A stretch of 41,213 nucleotides of DNA from Candidatus Gemmiger stercoravium. Lineage in GTDB: Bacteria; Bacillota; Clostridia; Oscillospirales; Ruminococcaceae. Below are positions 23,251 through 31,099 of this stretch, in pieces. Each line of letters starts with the position of its first letter. The stretch's first letter is position 1. The translations under genes were made by a program, and so were the position numbers. The notes below the pieces were generated by a model. That model saw nothing but the letters and a program-made list of their open reading frames with translations. It had not been told where the DNA came from and made no database searches. The stretch lies in the NCBI GenBank assembly GCA_019119835.1, contig DWWE01000008.1, positions 1-41,213 of the forward strand, in the 5' to 3' direction.

Positions 23251-24297
23251 ATGCCGTCACAGGAACCATCCATTCAGGATAAGGGGTTCCGCACCAGTAT
23301 GTTCGGCGGTTTTGACAAAAACGACGTGCTGGCTTACATGAACGCGCTGGCCAACGAGACCCAGCAGCGGGAATTGGAACTGCAGCAGACCATTGACGAG
23401 CTCAATGAACGGCTGGATACATGTAAAAAAGATCAGACCAGCGCCCGGATCTATACCGAGCAGCTGCAAAAGGAGCTGAACCAGGCCAACCAGCGGGCCG
23501 AAAAGGCCGAGAAGGCCAGCGCCGAGGCCAAGGCCAAGCTGGAGGACGCCCAGAACCAGCTCAAGACCCTGCAGGGCAAGTTCAAGGAATGCCAGCAGGC
23601 GGGCCGCGCCTGGCAGTTCCGCTGCCATGACCTGGAAAAGCAGGTCAAGGAGATGGAGGACATGATCCCCAAAGGCGGGATGCCCGCCCCCAGGCAGCCG
23701 GAACCGGAAGCCCCGCCCAAGCCCCGGGAACAGCCTGCGCCTGAACCGCCGGCCCCCGTGGCGCCGCCCCCTGTGGCGCCGGCGTCCGTGCCGCCGGCCC
23801 CCGCCGGTTCGGTCACCGAGCAGGCCCGGGTGGAAGCCAGGAAGATCCTGGCGGATGCCCGCCTGACCGCCGAGAGCGCCGAACGCCGCCTGCGGGAGCA
23901 GGAGGAGGCCCAGAAAGCCCGGATGGCCGAACATGCCACCGCGCTGGAGGCCGGGGTCCTGCTGCTGCGGGATCGGCTGGCCCGGGTGGATGAGCGGCTC
24001 AACTCCGCCAGCATGGATCTGGAAAACGCCACCGGCGCCATCTATCAGGCGCTGGACGACACCAAGCAGGACCTGGATTCGCTGGGGGCGGATCTGCGCA
24101 GCTTCGGGCAGGGGAGCCTGCCGGACCCAGCTGCCGCCGACCCGGCCGCCCCGCGGGCCAAGGTGGCGCCGCGGCGGGTGCGCCCGGTGCGTCAGCCGGC
24201 CCCGCCCGCCCCGGTCAAACGGCTGCGCCGTGCGGCCCGCGGCCAGCGCCCGGTCTCCCAGGAACTGGGGGAAGCCCTCGACCGTCTGGACAAGTGA
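23251..24297 (+). CDS. DivIVA-like coiled-coil division/polarity protein
   Basis: A 348-residue protein. The first about 35 residues (GFRTSMFGGFDKNDVLAYMN) match the membrane-curvature-binding N-terminus of DivIVA-type proteins. A coiled coil follows (about 38-140), then a Pro-rich hinge (about 150-190), a second coiled coil (about 190-285), and a basic Pro/Arg-rich C-terminus. The start is the ATG with GAGGAGG 7 bp upstream; that site overlaps an earlier in-frame ATG, which is thus excluded. Position directly after ftsZ supports a role in septum placement or polarity. It is not a canonical DivIVA: the hinge and basic tail are extra. Confidence 0.8.
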   Translation: MPSQEPSIQDKGFRTSMFGGFDKNDVLAYMNALANETQQRELELQQTIDELNERLDTCKKDQTSARIYTEQLQKELNQANQRAEKAEKASAEAKAKLEDAQNQLKTLQGKFKECQQAGRAWQFRCHDLEKQVKEMEDMIPKGGMPAPRQPEPEAPPKPREQPAPEPPAPVAPPPVAPASVPPAPAGSVTEQARVEARKILADARLTAESAERRLREQEEAQKARMAEHATALEAGVLLLRDRLARVDERLNSASMDLENATGAIYQALDDTKQDLDSLGADLRSFGQGSLPDPAAADPAAPRAKVAPRRVRPVRQPAPPAPVKRLRRAARGQRPVSQELGEALDRLDK

Positions 24298-24437
24298 CCC
24301 GGCCCAAGGGGCAAGGCCCCGCCCGCCGCTTTTCCCCGGCGCCGCGGGCTTGCCGTCCTTTCGGATAAGATCCCTCCGCTGCCGCCGGCAATTCCCCGGC
24401 GCCCTGGCGGAACAGACAAACTTTTATGGTTCGTCCG

Positions 24438-24467
24438 GAGCAGGCCGCGCAGCGGCCTGCTCTTTTC
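24438..24467 (+). terminator. Terminator after the ftsZ/DivIVA region
   Basis: An 11-bp perfect stem (24438-24448 with 24452-24462), loop GCA, followed by TTTT. It lies 53 bp before the next start codon. Confidence 0.85.
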
Positions 24468-24519
24468 ATTTTTGTTTCTGCATTTTCTGCCCGGCCCTGC
24501 GGGCATAAAGGAGGCCCTT

Positions 24520-26445
24520 ATGTCCCACGAATTCCAGTTCGCACCGCCGCTGCGGCGGCTGACCGCCGCCGCCCGGGCAGCGTTTGGCCGCTGGCCGGCC
24601 CCGGTCCGCGCCCTGACCCTGGGCACCCTGCTGCTGGCTGCGATCCTGGCGGGCGGCGCCATCACCGCCTACGGCGGCCTGCTGCTGGTGGCCCTGCTCT
24701 GGGTGCTGTGCACCGGCTGGCTGTGGTGGCTGCTCGCCTATACCTGGCGCACGGCCTTCCCCGGCGAAGGGCTGCGCAGCGACCCGGCCTTTCTGCGGGC
24801 TTTGCTGGGCGGGGCAGCGGTGGGGCTGGCGGTCATGGCGGGGCTGGTGTTTTATCGCCGCACCGTCTATGCCACCGACGCCGTCAACTATTTTGCCAAG
24901 CAGAACCTGCTGTTCAACAGTTTCTCCACCAGCGGGTTCTACGGGGTCAGCAACCTGCTGGAAAACCTGCTCACGGCGGACTACAAGATGTTCATGAACC
25001 TCTTCATCAGTCTGCCGTACCTGTTTTTGCCCCGCAACCTCAATACCTTCATGGTCTGCTACGGCCTGACCTGTTTTGTGCCGATGTGGACCGCGCTGCT
25101 GATGCTGGCCCGCAAGGCGGCCGCCGCCTTCCCCGGGGTGCGCCGGGGCTGGTACTACGCCGCCTGTATGGCCGCCATGGTGCTGTGGCCGATGTTTCTG
25201 TGGCCGGCCACCCACGGCCTGCCGGACGCCTTCGGGCTGACCTTTGCGGCGGTGATCCTGCTGCTGGGGGCGGACCTGCGGTTTGAAACGCTGCCCCCGG
25301 CCCGGCTGCTGGCCCTGTTTGCCGCCACCTTCGCCCTGATCCTGACCCGCCGCTGGTATATGTTCTGGGTCCTGGCCTTCTATGTCTGCTACGCGGCGGC
25401 GCTGCTGCTGCGGGCGGCCCGGCGCGGGGTCTTCGGCCGGGTGCTGGCCAACCTGCTCAAATTCGGCATCCCGTCGGTGGTCCTCACGGTGGCGGCGCTG
25501 CTGCCCACCTTCCGCACCATCCTCACCACCGACTACGCCGACATCTACGGCGCCTATTACGGCGGCGGCTTCCTTGTGAACTGCGCGGCCCAGGCCGGCC
25601 GCCAGGGCTGGATCTGGCTGGCGCTCTGCGCAGCGGGGTTCGCGGGGCTGCTGGCCCGCCCGGCGCTGCGGGGCGGTGTGGCAGTCACGGGGCTGACCTC
25701 GCTGCTGGCCATGGTGCTGTTCACCCGCACCCAGTCGCTGGGGGACCACCAGAGCCTGCTGCTGGCCCCGGCTTACCTGCTGGGCCTGTTCGGCTGTGCG
25801 GCGCTGGTCTGCGGGCTGCGGCGGGTTGCGGCGGCCCGGGTGGGGGCGGCGGCGATGATCGCCTTTTACGCCCTCAACTGCGCCAATGCGCTGCGCATTC
25901 CCGGCGCCAGCCTGACCACCCCGCTTTTGAGCGACGAAAGCCTGGACATCACCTGCCGCACCGACCTGGACCAGATGCAGGCGGTGACCGACTTTGTGCT
26001 GGAACACTGCGCCGAGACCGACACCGTCTACATCAATCTGGCGGGGGACGGCTACAGCGGTTCCACCTTCGCCTTCAGCGACCCGTCCCATCCCCAGCTG
26101 GAATCCATGATCCTGTGGGAGAACAGCGTGCCCTCCACCCACGGCTTCCCCACCGGCATCTGGTCCAGCAAGTATGTGATGGTCACCGACAAGGTGGACC
26201 AGGGCGGCCTGGTGGGCGGGGTGAACGCCGCGATCCGGGGCGACACGCCGGCGGCCGGCCATTACGCCTATGTGACCGAGTTCCCGCTGGCCGACGGCCT
26301 GGTTCTGTACTGCTACGAGCGCACCAGCCCGCCCGACCAGGCGGAGGCCGATTATTTCAAGCAGCTCTTTGCCGAGTATGACGCCCGCTGGCCCGAGATC
26401 TACAGCCAGCGGATCGACGCCTATCTGGCCGGCGAGACCGGGTGA
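24520..26445 (+). CDS. Large polytopic membrane protein, possibly a GT-C-type glycosyltransferase
   Basis: A 641-residue protein. I count about ten or more hydrophobic helices up to residue about 475, then a soluble C-terminal domain of about 165 residues. The pattern of a many-helix N-terminal part with a charged first outer loop (YRRTVYATDAVNYF) and a C-terminal outer domain recalls GT-C-fold glycosyltransferases that use lipid-linked sugars, but no motif settles this. The ATG has AAAGGAGG 8 bp upstream. It is a monocistron between two strong terminators. The alternative is a polysaccharide or lipid transporter. A wall-polymer role is plausible, given the rfb genes at 34541-37425. Confidence 0.6.
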   Translation: MSHEFQFAPPLRRLTAAARAAFGRWPAPVRALTLGTLLLAAILAGGAITAYGGLLLVALLWVLCTGWLWWLLAYTWRTAFPGEGLRSDPAFLRALLGGAAVGLAVMAGLVFYRRTVYATDAVNYFAKQNLLFNSFSTSGFYGVSNLLENLLTADYKMFMNLFISLPYLFLPRNLNTFMVCYGLTCFVPMWTALLMLARKAAAAFPGVRRGWYYAACMAAMVLWPMFLWPATHGLPDAFGLTFAAVILLLGADLRFETLPPARLLALFAATFALILTRRWYMFWVLAFYVCYAAALLLRAARRGVFGRVLANLLKFGIPSVVLTVAALLPTFRTILTTDYADIYGAYYGGGFLVNCAAQAGRQGWIWLALCAAGFAGLLARPALRGGVAVTGLTSLLAMVLFTRTQSLGDHQSLLLAPAYLLGLFGCAALVCGLRRVAAARVGAAAMIAFYALNCANALRIPGASLTTPLLSDESLDITCRTDLDQMQAVTDFVLEHCAETDTVYINLAGDGYSGSTFAFSDPSHPQLESMILWENSVPSTHGFPTGIWSSKYVMVTDKVDQGGLVGGVNAAIRGDTPAAGHYAYVTEFPLADGLVLYCYERTSPPDQAEADYFKQLFAEYDARWPEIYSQRIDAYLAGETG

Positions 26446-26451
26446 CAGCAA

Positions 26452-26505
26452 AACAGCATCCCCCGAACGGGACCCGCAGAGGAACCGTTCGGGGGATGTT
26501 GTTTT
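26452..26505. terminator. Strong terminator between convergent genes
   Basis: A 19-nt stem (26452-26470 with 26485-26503, with G-U pairs), preceded by AAAA and followed by TTTT. It can serve the membrane protein gene and the minus-strand HD gene. Confidence 0.88.
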
Positions 26506-26525
26506 GCTGTTTGGTTTGGGGCCGG

Positions 26526-27116
26526 TCAGTGGCCGTTTTCCACCGCGCTGGTGCCCTGTTCCAGCAGATAGGTGGCGATCAGGTCGGACACATGCAGCTT
26601 GACGGCCAGGGGATAGCGGTTGTAGGCGTCGCTGATGGCGTAGCTGCCGCCCCGCACGGCGTCGTCAAACCCGCCCATGTGCCAGCGGATGGCAATGGCC
26701 TCGTCGGTCTTGAGCCGCATGAAATGCTCGATCAGGTAGACGCTCTTCTCCCCATGGCCATAGGGCAGCTGGTCGGCCACCTGGTAGAAGGGGACCTTTT
26801 CCCACTGGCCGGTGGCGTCGTTTTTCACGTTGCGGGTGCTGACCTTGTAGAAGTTCGCCTTGCACACGTCGTGCAGCAACGCACAGACGGCGAAGGACTC
26901 CCGGTTGTCCCCTTCGGTGAAAAAGTGCTGCATCATCGCGTTGTACACGTTGATGCTGTGCATCACCAGCCCCTGTTCGCAGGCGCCGTGGAACTTGGTG
27001 GATGCCGGCGCCCGGAAAAAGTCGGTGCCTTCCAGCCATTTCAGCAGCCGGTCGGTGCCGGGGCGGGTGATGGTCTGGGTGAACAGGTCCACAAACTGCT
27101 GATGATAGTTTTCCAT
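26526..27116 (-). CDS. HD-domain phosphohydrolase-like protein
   Basis: A 196-residue protein with an HD-type metal-binding pattern: H53 in GLVMHSINVYN, H82-D83 in ALLHDVCKA, a later GHGEKS histidine, and D in HVSDL near the C-terminus. HD-domain proteins hydrolyse phosphate esters, commonly of nucleotides; the substrate here is unknown. The start is the ATG that overlaps the ydbC stop (TGATG); a GTG one codon earlier is less likely. The two genes are co-transcribed from the promoter at 27392-27420. Confidence 0.83.
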   Translation of the reverse strand: MENYHQQFVDLFTQTITRPGTDRLLKWLEGTDFFRAPASTKFHGACEQGLVMHSINVYNAMMQHFFTEGDNRESFAVCALLHDVCKANFYKVSTRNVKNDATGQWEKVPFYQVADQLPYGHGEKSVYLIEHFMRLKTDEAIAIRWHMGGFDDAVRGGSYAISDAYNRYPLAVKLHVSDLIATYLLEQGTSAVENGH

Positions 27117-27337
27117 CACAGATCCATCTCGTCCAGAATGCCCTTCAGCGTGGCCAGTTCGTCCCGGGTCATGCTGATGCCCTTGCCCATCTTGCTGCCG
27201 TCGGGGCTCCAGTCGCGGATGTCATACTTGGGGTCCTTGCCGTTCCAGCTGACCATGTTCAGCTGCCGCTCCCAGCCGCTGGCGTTGGTGGAAAGCACGG
27301 CGATGCGTTCGGTGATCTCATACCTAAATTCAGCCAT
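27116..27337 (-). CDS. YdbC/PC4-like single-stranded DNA-binding protein
   Basis: A 73-residue protein of the YdbC family, which has the PC4 (Sub1) transcriptional-coactivator fold and binds single-stranded DNA. Family hallmarks are FRYEITERIAVLS, WERQLNMVSWNG, KYDIRDWSPDG and KMGKGISMTRDEL. The length is standard. A GGAGAT site lies before the ATG. It is the first gene of a two-gene unit with the HD protein. The role in bacteria is not well settled. Confidence 0.9.
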   Translation of the reverse strand: MAEFRYEITERIAVLSTNASGWERQLNMVSWNGKDPKYDIRDWSPDGSKMGKGISMTRDELATLKGILDEMDL

Positions 27338-27391
27338 AATGCAGTATCTCCTTTGTGTGGCCGGGCGGGGCCCGGCGTTCGGTCTTGTACC

Positions 27392-27420
27392 ATCATACCG
27401 GATTCGGCGGCAAAATGCAA
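27392..27420 (-). promoter_or_regulatory. Promoter of ydbC-HD unit
   Basis: On the minus strand: TTGCAT (27420-27415), 17-bp spacer, TATGAT (27397-27392). It directly follows the sortase gene. Confidence 0.45.
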
Positions 27421-27430
27421 GGGCGGCGGC

Positions 27431-28378
27431 TCACTCTTCCACCCGGACGGCCAGCACGGCCAGCCGTTCGTCGGTATAGATGCTGGATGTGCCGCAGGTG
27501 GACAGGGTCAGCAGCTGCTGGCCGTACTCGGGCACCACGCCGGTGTCATACAGCGCCAGCTCCAGCATCGCATCCACCCGCTGCTGCCAGTCTGCCCGGC
27601 CGTCGGCGTCAAAAAAGGTGTAGTAGGGCAGGGCGTCGGCGCCCAGCTCGGTGCGCAGCACCGCCACCACCTGCCAGGTGCCCGGCTCGGTCAGGGTGTC
27701 GAAGGTGAAGGTGGGGTGCGCCGCATAGAAATCCGGGTCCTCATACCGGTCCAGCTCGCCCAGCATGCTGCCGTCGGCCATGTTGTGGCCGTAGATCAGC
27801 CAGTTGGCGGTGGCCGGGTCGTTCAGGCGGCACCGTTCATCCAGAAACAGCGACCCGGCGGTGGCGTACAGCCGGTCGAACCCGCGGCGCAGGTAGTATT
27901 CGTTGTTGCCGGGGGTCTGCATGACCGGGTAGTCGATGTCGGTGCCCTCAATGCGCAGCCAGCCCACCATGTCGGGGTTCTGTTCATACAGCGCCTGGTA
28001 CTGGGGCAGGATGGACCGGGCGGTCTCCGGCGTGGCCGAAGCCTGGGGCGCCGGGGTGGACCGGGCCTCGGCGTCCGCCTGTTGGGTCTCGGCCAGCACG
28101 TCGGCGGTGGCGGGGCGCACATCCACCGCCACATGGGCGCTCTCGGGGGTCTGGGGTGCGGTGTGGACCACCGGCTCCGCCGCCGGGGGCTCCGGCTGAC
28201 CGCCGCGGAACACCGTCTGGCGCAGCACAAGGGCCGCGGCGGCCAGCAGGGCCAGCGAACCCAGCAGACGCAGCACCCGGGCATGGCGGCGCTGCCGCCG
28301 CCGCAGCGCGATGCGCAGCCCGAAAGGGTAGTAGGCGCTGCTGCCCTGCAGCCGCCGGTATCGTTTGCGAAACGCCAT
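27431..28378 (-). CDS. srtB: Class B sortase
   Basis: A 315-residue membrane-anchored transpeptidase that cleaves sorting signals and links proteins to peptidoglycan. The N-terminus is basic and cytoplasmic (1-35), followed by a membrane helix at about 37-53 and a Pro/Ala/Thr-rich linker to about 125. The catalytic domain has H198 in IYGHNMADGSM, C295 in TLSTCGTSS and R305 in TDERL, and the class B pattern MVGWLRIEGTDIDYPVMQ. An AAAGGAGG site precedes the ATG. The gene lies 114 bp after a small gene that encodes a probable substrate, on the same strand, so the pair likely forms a dedicated cassette. Confidence 0.93.
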   Translation of the reverse strand: MAFRKRYRRLQGSSAYYPFGLRIALRRRQRRHARVLRLLGSLALLAAAALVLRQTVFRGGQPEPPAAEPVVHTAPQTPESAHVAVDVRPATADVLAETQQADAEARSTPAPQASATPETARSILPQYQALYEQNPDMVGWLRIEGTDIDYPVMQTPGNNEYYLRRGFDRLYATAGSLFLDERCRLNDPATANWLIYGHNMADGSMLGELDRYEDPDFYAAHPTFTFDTLTEPGTWQVVAVLRTELGADALPYYTFFDADGRADWQQRVDAMLELALYDTGVVPEYGQQLLTLSTCGTSSIYTDERLAVLAVRVEE

Positions 28379-28492
28379 GGCCGCCTCCTTTCTGCGGAAT
28401 GTTCCGGGCGGGAAAAAGAAAAGGCGTGCAGACCCTGCGCCGCAGGGCCCGCAGCCCAAACGTCAGGTCGGCACGTCTGTGCAGATATCGGA

Positions 28493-28816
28493 TCAGATAC
28501 GCCGCAGCATCAGCAGCCCGGCAGAGGAAAACAGGAGCAGCCCCAGCACCCCGACAAAGTAGGCGGCGGGGAAGTCGCCGGTCTCGGGGGTGTCGGCCGT
28601 TTCCGGGGTCACGGTGGGGGCGGCGGTGGTTTCCGTCACCACCTCGCTGTTGGCGTAGGTCTCGGTCACGGTCACCGGTTCGCTGCGCACATTGCGGGAA
28701 GAGGACGCGGTGGGGGCGGCGGTGGCCTCCGGCGTGTCACTCAGTACGGTGCGGCTGCAGGCAGCGCACAAAACAAGAAGCGCGGCAATGGCGACCACGC
28801 ATAAAAAACGCTTCAA
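28493..28816 (-). CDS. Small secreted protein with TPETG sorting signal, probable sortase substrate
   Basis: A 107-residue protein that I start at a TTG codon because it gives a clean signal peptide (MKRFLCVVAIAALLVLCAAC) and has AAGGAGG 11 bp upstream; no ATG does. The mature part (21-75) is Thr/Glu/Pro/Ala-rich and probably disordered. The C-terminus is a textbook sorting signal: TPETG (76-80), a hydrophobic helix (83-103) and RRI. Class B sortases of Clostridia accept PxTG-type motifs, so the downstream sortase is the likely partner (inference). The mature protein would be only about 55-60 residues, so it may act as a spacer or tag rather than an adhesin. A C-A-A-C stretch could also be read as a poor lipobox. 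Confidence 0.78.
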   Translation of the reverse strand: MKRFLCVVAIAALLVLCAACSRTVLSDTPEATAAPTASSSRNVRSEPVTVTETYANSEVVTETTAAPTVTPETADTPETGDFPAAYFVGVLGLLLFSSAGLLMLRRI

Positions 28817-28837
28817 CGGGAAGCTGACCTCCTTCTG

Positions 28838-28878
28838 ACAGCGGTTACCCCCTTCACAAGACAGGGGAGAACCGCTGT
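28838..28878 (-). other. Leader hairpin upstream of the sortase-substrate gene
   Basis: A 9-bp stem (28838-28846 with 28870-28878) enclosing a CCCC/GGGG inner pairing. It lies in the transcribed leader, 22 bp before the start codon, with no T-run, so it is a possible RNA-level control or stability element. Confidence 0.45.
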
Positions 28879-28966
28879 GCAAAGAATCCGGAACAGGGTG
28901 CCCGGGGCACCGTTTATCCAAAGGGTGGGCAGACCCCCACCGTCTATTGCATCACTATTGATATTA

Positions 28967-28995
28967 AATATACCATGGCGAGGCAAAAACGTCAA
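28967..28995 (-). promoter_or_regulatory. Strong sigma-A promoter of the substrate-sortase cassette
   Basis: On the minus strand: TTGACG (28995-28990), 17-bp spacer, TATATT (28972-28967). The leader would be about 145 nt. Confidence 0.7.
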
Positions 28996-29040
28996 GAGAA
29001 TGGCAAAAATAAGTTTCGAATCGGTAACAGCGCAAACATG

Positions 29041-29069
29041 GCAGCGCCCCGGGTCACCCGGGGCGCTGC
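29041..29069 (-). terminator. Hairpin terminator after the 132-residue unknown gene
   Basis: A 13-bp perfect GC-rich stem (29041-29053 with 29057-29069), loop TCA, directly after the stop codon; only a short T-stretch follows on the minus strand. Confidence 0.55.
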
Positions 29070-29071
29070 GG

Positions 29072-29470
29072 TTATCGGGTTTTGGTGCGCTGGCGCAGCA
29101 AAAATACCTTGAAGCGGCTGTAGCCGTTCATCTTGTCGGTGTCAAACTCCTCGGTTTTGACATAGCGCTTGCGGGCCGAATCAAACTGCAGGGCGTCGCC
29201 GTTCTCCTGCACGTCGGTCAGGCGGCGGGGCAGGGCTTTCTGGTCGGTGTCAAACTCCGGCTCCTTCTCCCACAAAATGCGGCCGTCGGCGTCCAGCCCG
29301 CGGCCCCACACGCTGAACACCAGGCAGGCGGCCTCGCCGTAGCAGTAGCGCTCAAACTTGATGCGGCCGTCCAGGTAGAACAGTAGGCAGTCGCGGAAAT
29401 GGGTTTCCAGCTCCTTCTCGTAGCGGCGCCCGCATCCCGGGCCCGCAAACTCGGCGGCATTGGCGGTCAT
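29072..29470 (-). CDS. Conserved-looking small soluble protein, unknown
   Basis: A 132-residue soluble protein without signal peptide or membrane helix. It has several Cys in the first half (CGRRYE, FRDCLLFYLDGRIKFERYCYGEAACLVF) and a charged C-terminal half ending in basic RQRTKTR. The start at 29470 has AAGGGG 8 bp upstream; a longer frame reaches 29620 but runs across the promoter. I recognise no family. It is transcribed alone downstream of the ABC transporter genes. Confidence 0.65.
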   Translation of the reverse strand: MTANAAEFAGPGCGRRYEKELETHFRDCLLFYLDGRIKFERYCYGEAACLVFSVWGRGLDADGRILWEKEPEFDTDQKALPRRLTDVQENGDALQFDSARKRYVKTEEFDTDKMNGYSRFKVFLLRQRTKTR

Positions 29471-29539
29471 GGTTCCAGCCCCTTCCCCACAGGGCGCGGC
29501 AACCTGTCCGCGCCTGGCTATTGAATGTTTGCTGTGCCT

Positions 29540-29568
29540 ATTATACTGCTTTCCCTGGCAAAAAGCCA
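29540..29568 (-). promoter_or_regulatory. Promoter of the 132-residue unknown gene
   Basis: On the minus strand: a perfect TATAAT (29545-29540), with a weak -35 TGGCTT (29568-29563) 17 bp upstream, inside a small stem CTGGC/GCCAG. Confidence 0.4.
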
Positions 29569-29606
29569 GCGTTTTTGCCCCCGTGTGCGGAAAACTTTGC
29601 CCGCCC

Positions 29607-30341
29607 TCAGGCCCGCACATCCCGGGCCCGCAGCAGGGCGGCGGCCGCGGCGAACAGCAGCCCGGTCCAGATCAGGCAGGCCGCCCAGAACACCCCGCCG
29701 CTGCCGGCCAGCACATCCTCCGATTTGTTGGAGTTCATCCCCATCTGCATCAGGGCGAAGGGCCATACCATCCCGAAGCCTTTGCTGGCCATCAGCATCC
29801 CGCTGACCCCGCCGGCCAGCCCGAACAGAACCGGCACCGCAAAACTGCGGATGAGCATGGCAATGAGCAGTTCCAGCGCGATGATCGCAAAGCTGCCCAC
29901 CACCCCGCGCACCAGCCAGACCGCCACCTGCAGCGGCGGCCAGCCGGGCAGCCCGGCCCACAGCTTGCCGCAGACCACATACAGCACGAACACCCACCCC
30001 TGGGTGAACAGGGTGACCTTGGCCACCGCCAGGAACTTTGCGATGAACAGGTCCACCGGCGGCACCGGCGCCGCCATGATCAGGTTCCAATTGTGCCCCA
30101 GGTGTTCCAGCCGCCACAGGTAGGCCGCGTACACCCCCACCATCGGGGCAAAGAAAAACAGGGTGTAGAACAGGGTGTGCTGGGTCCACAGGTTGTACCA
30201 GGTGAAGCTGAGCAGCCCCAGGTTCTGCAGAAAATTGTAGCTGCCGTACAGGCAGGAGATCAGCGGCACCACCAGGAACACCAGCCAGATGGGGGCGCCG
30301 TGCAGTTTCTGATTTTCGGCGCGGATACAGCGCAGCAGCAT
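29607..30341 (-). CDS. ABC-2 type permease, lantibiotic-immunity (LanG/MutG) type
   Basis: A 244-residue integral membrane protein with six hydrophobic segments, the second permease of a three-gene ABC transporter. The length, the short N-terminus (MLLRCIRAENQKLHGAPIW) and the position after a similar permease and an ATPase fit the LanE/LanG or CprC type of transporters that remove antimicrobial peptides from the membrane. The ATG has AAAGGAGG about 6 bp upstream, and the gene begins 2 bp after the stop of the first permease. Which peptide it handles cannot be told. Confidence 0.82.
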   Translation of the reverse strand: MLLRCIRAENQKLHGAPIWLVFLVVPLISCLYGSYNFLQNLGLLSFTWYNLWTQHTLFYTLFFFAPMVGVYAAYLWRLEHLGHNWNLIMAAPVPPVDLFIAKFLAVAKVTLFTQGWVFVLYVVCGKLWAGLPGWPPLQVAVWLVRGVVGSFAIIALELLIAMLIRSFAVPVLFGLAGGVSGMLMASKGFGMVWPFALMQMGMNSNKSEDVLAGSGGVFWAACLIWTGLLFAAAAALLRARDVRA

Positions 30342-30343
30342 GA

Positions 30344-31099
30344 TTATACCTCCTTTGTCTGGATGGACCGGCGGCAGGCGGCTGCGCACAGCAGGCCCAG
30401 CAGCACCGTCACCCCCAGCAGCCACCAGCGGAAATCGGTCAGGTAAAAGGTGGTGATGCGGGTGTCCCGGTCCCAGTTCATCAAAACGCCGTTGAGCGGC
30501 ACATAATACCCGAAGGGGACAAAGTAGCCGAACCAGGTGGGCATATACGCCGCAAACAGCCCGATCAGCGCCCCGCAGAACCCCACGGCCAGGGCGGTCA
30601 CCTGGTTGCGGAACCGCAGGCTCAGGTAAAAGCTGAAAAAGTACAGCATCGCGTTCACAAGAAAGGCGCAGAGAAACAGCCAGCCGAACCGCACCGGGTC
30701 GGGGGCCTGGGTGCTGCCCTTCCACAGCCCCAGCGCCCACACGCCGGCGACTTCGATCAGGCAGACCAGCAGGTTTTCCAGCATTCCCAGCGCCGCCTTG
30801 CCGCAAAACAGGCTTTCCCGGCTTTGCAGGGTGAACAGCAGCTTGCAGGTCTCGCCCTTGGTCTCGCTGTCCCAGATGCGGCTGGCCAGGGCGGCCATGC
30901 CCACCGGCATCACGATGGCGTTCATCAGCGGAACGGCAAAATACAGCGCCGAGTAGCAGCTGGCCAGCTCTTCCGGCGTGTCCAGGTCATAGGTCACCGA
31001 AGCCCACAGCACCACCACCAGCGCGATGCCGGCCGCCACCAGCCAGTCGTGCCGCCGGCGGGACTTCTGCAGTTCGGCGCGGAAACTTCTCGTCATCAT
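30344..31099 (-). CDS. ABC-2 type permease, lantibiotic-immunity (LanE/MutE) type
   Basis: A 251-residue membrane protein with six hydrophobic segments. The N-terminus FRAELQKSRRRHDWL and the loop with SETKGETCKLLFTLQSRESLF are typical of the coupling region of LanE/MutE permeases. Two adjacent ATGs overlap the stop of the ATPase gene (ATGATGA), so translation is coupled; either may be used. It forms the transporter with the ATPase upstream and the second permease downstream. Confidence 0.83.
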   Translation of the reverse strand: MMTRSFRAELQKSRRRHDWLVAAGIALVVVLWASVTYDLDTPEELASCYSALYFAVPLMNAIVMPVGMAALASRIWDSETKGETCKLLFTLQSRESLFCGKAALGMLENLLVCLIEVAGVWALGLWKGSTQAPDPVRFGWLFLCAFLVNAMLYFFSFYLSLRFRNQVTALAVGFCGALIGLFAAYMPTWFGYFVPFGYYVPLNGVLMNWDRDTRITTFYLTDFRWWLLGVTVLLGLLCAAACRRSIQTKEV

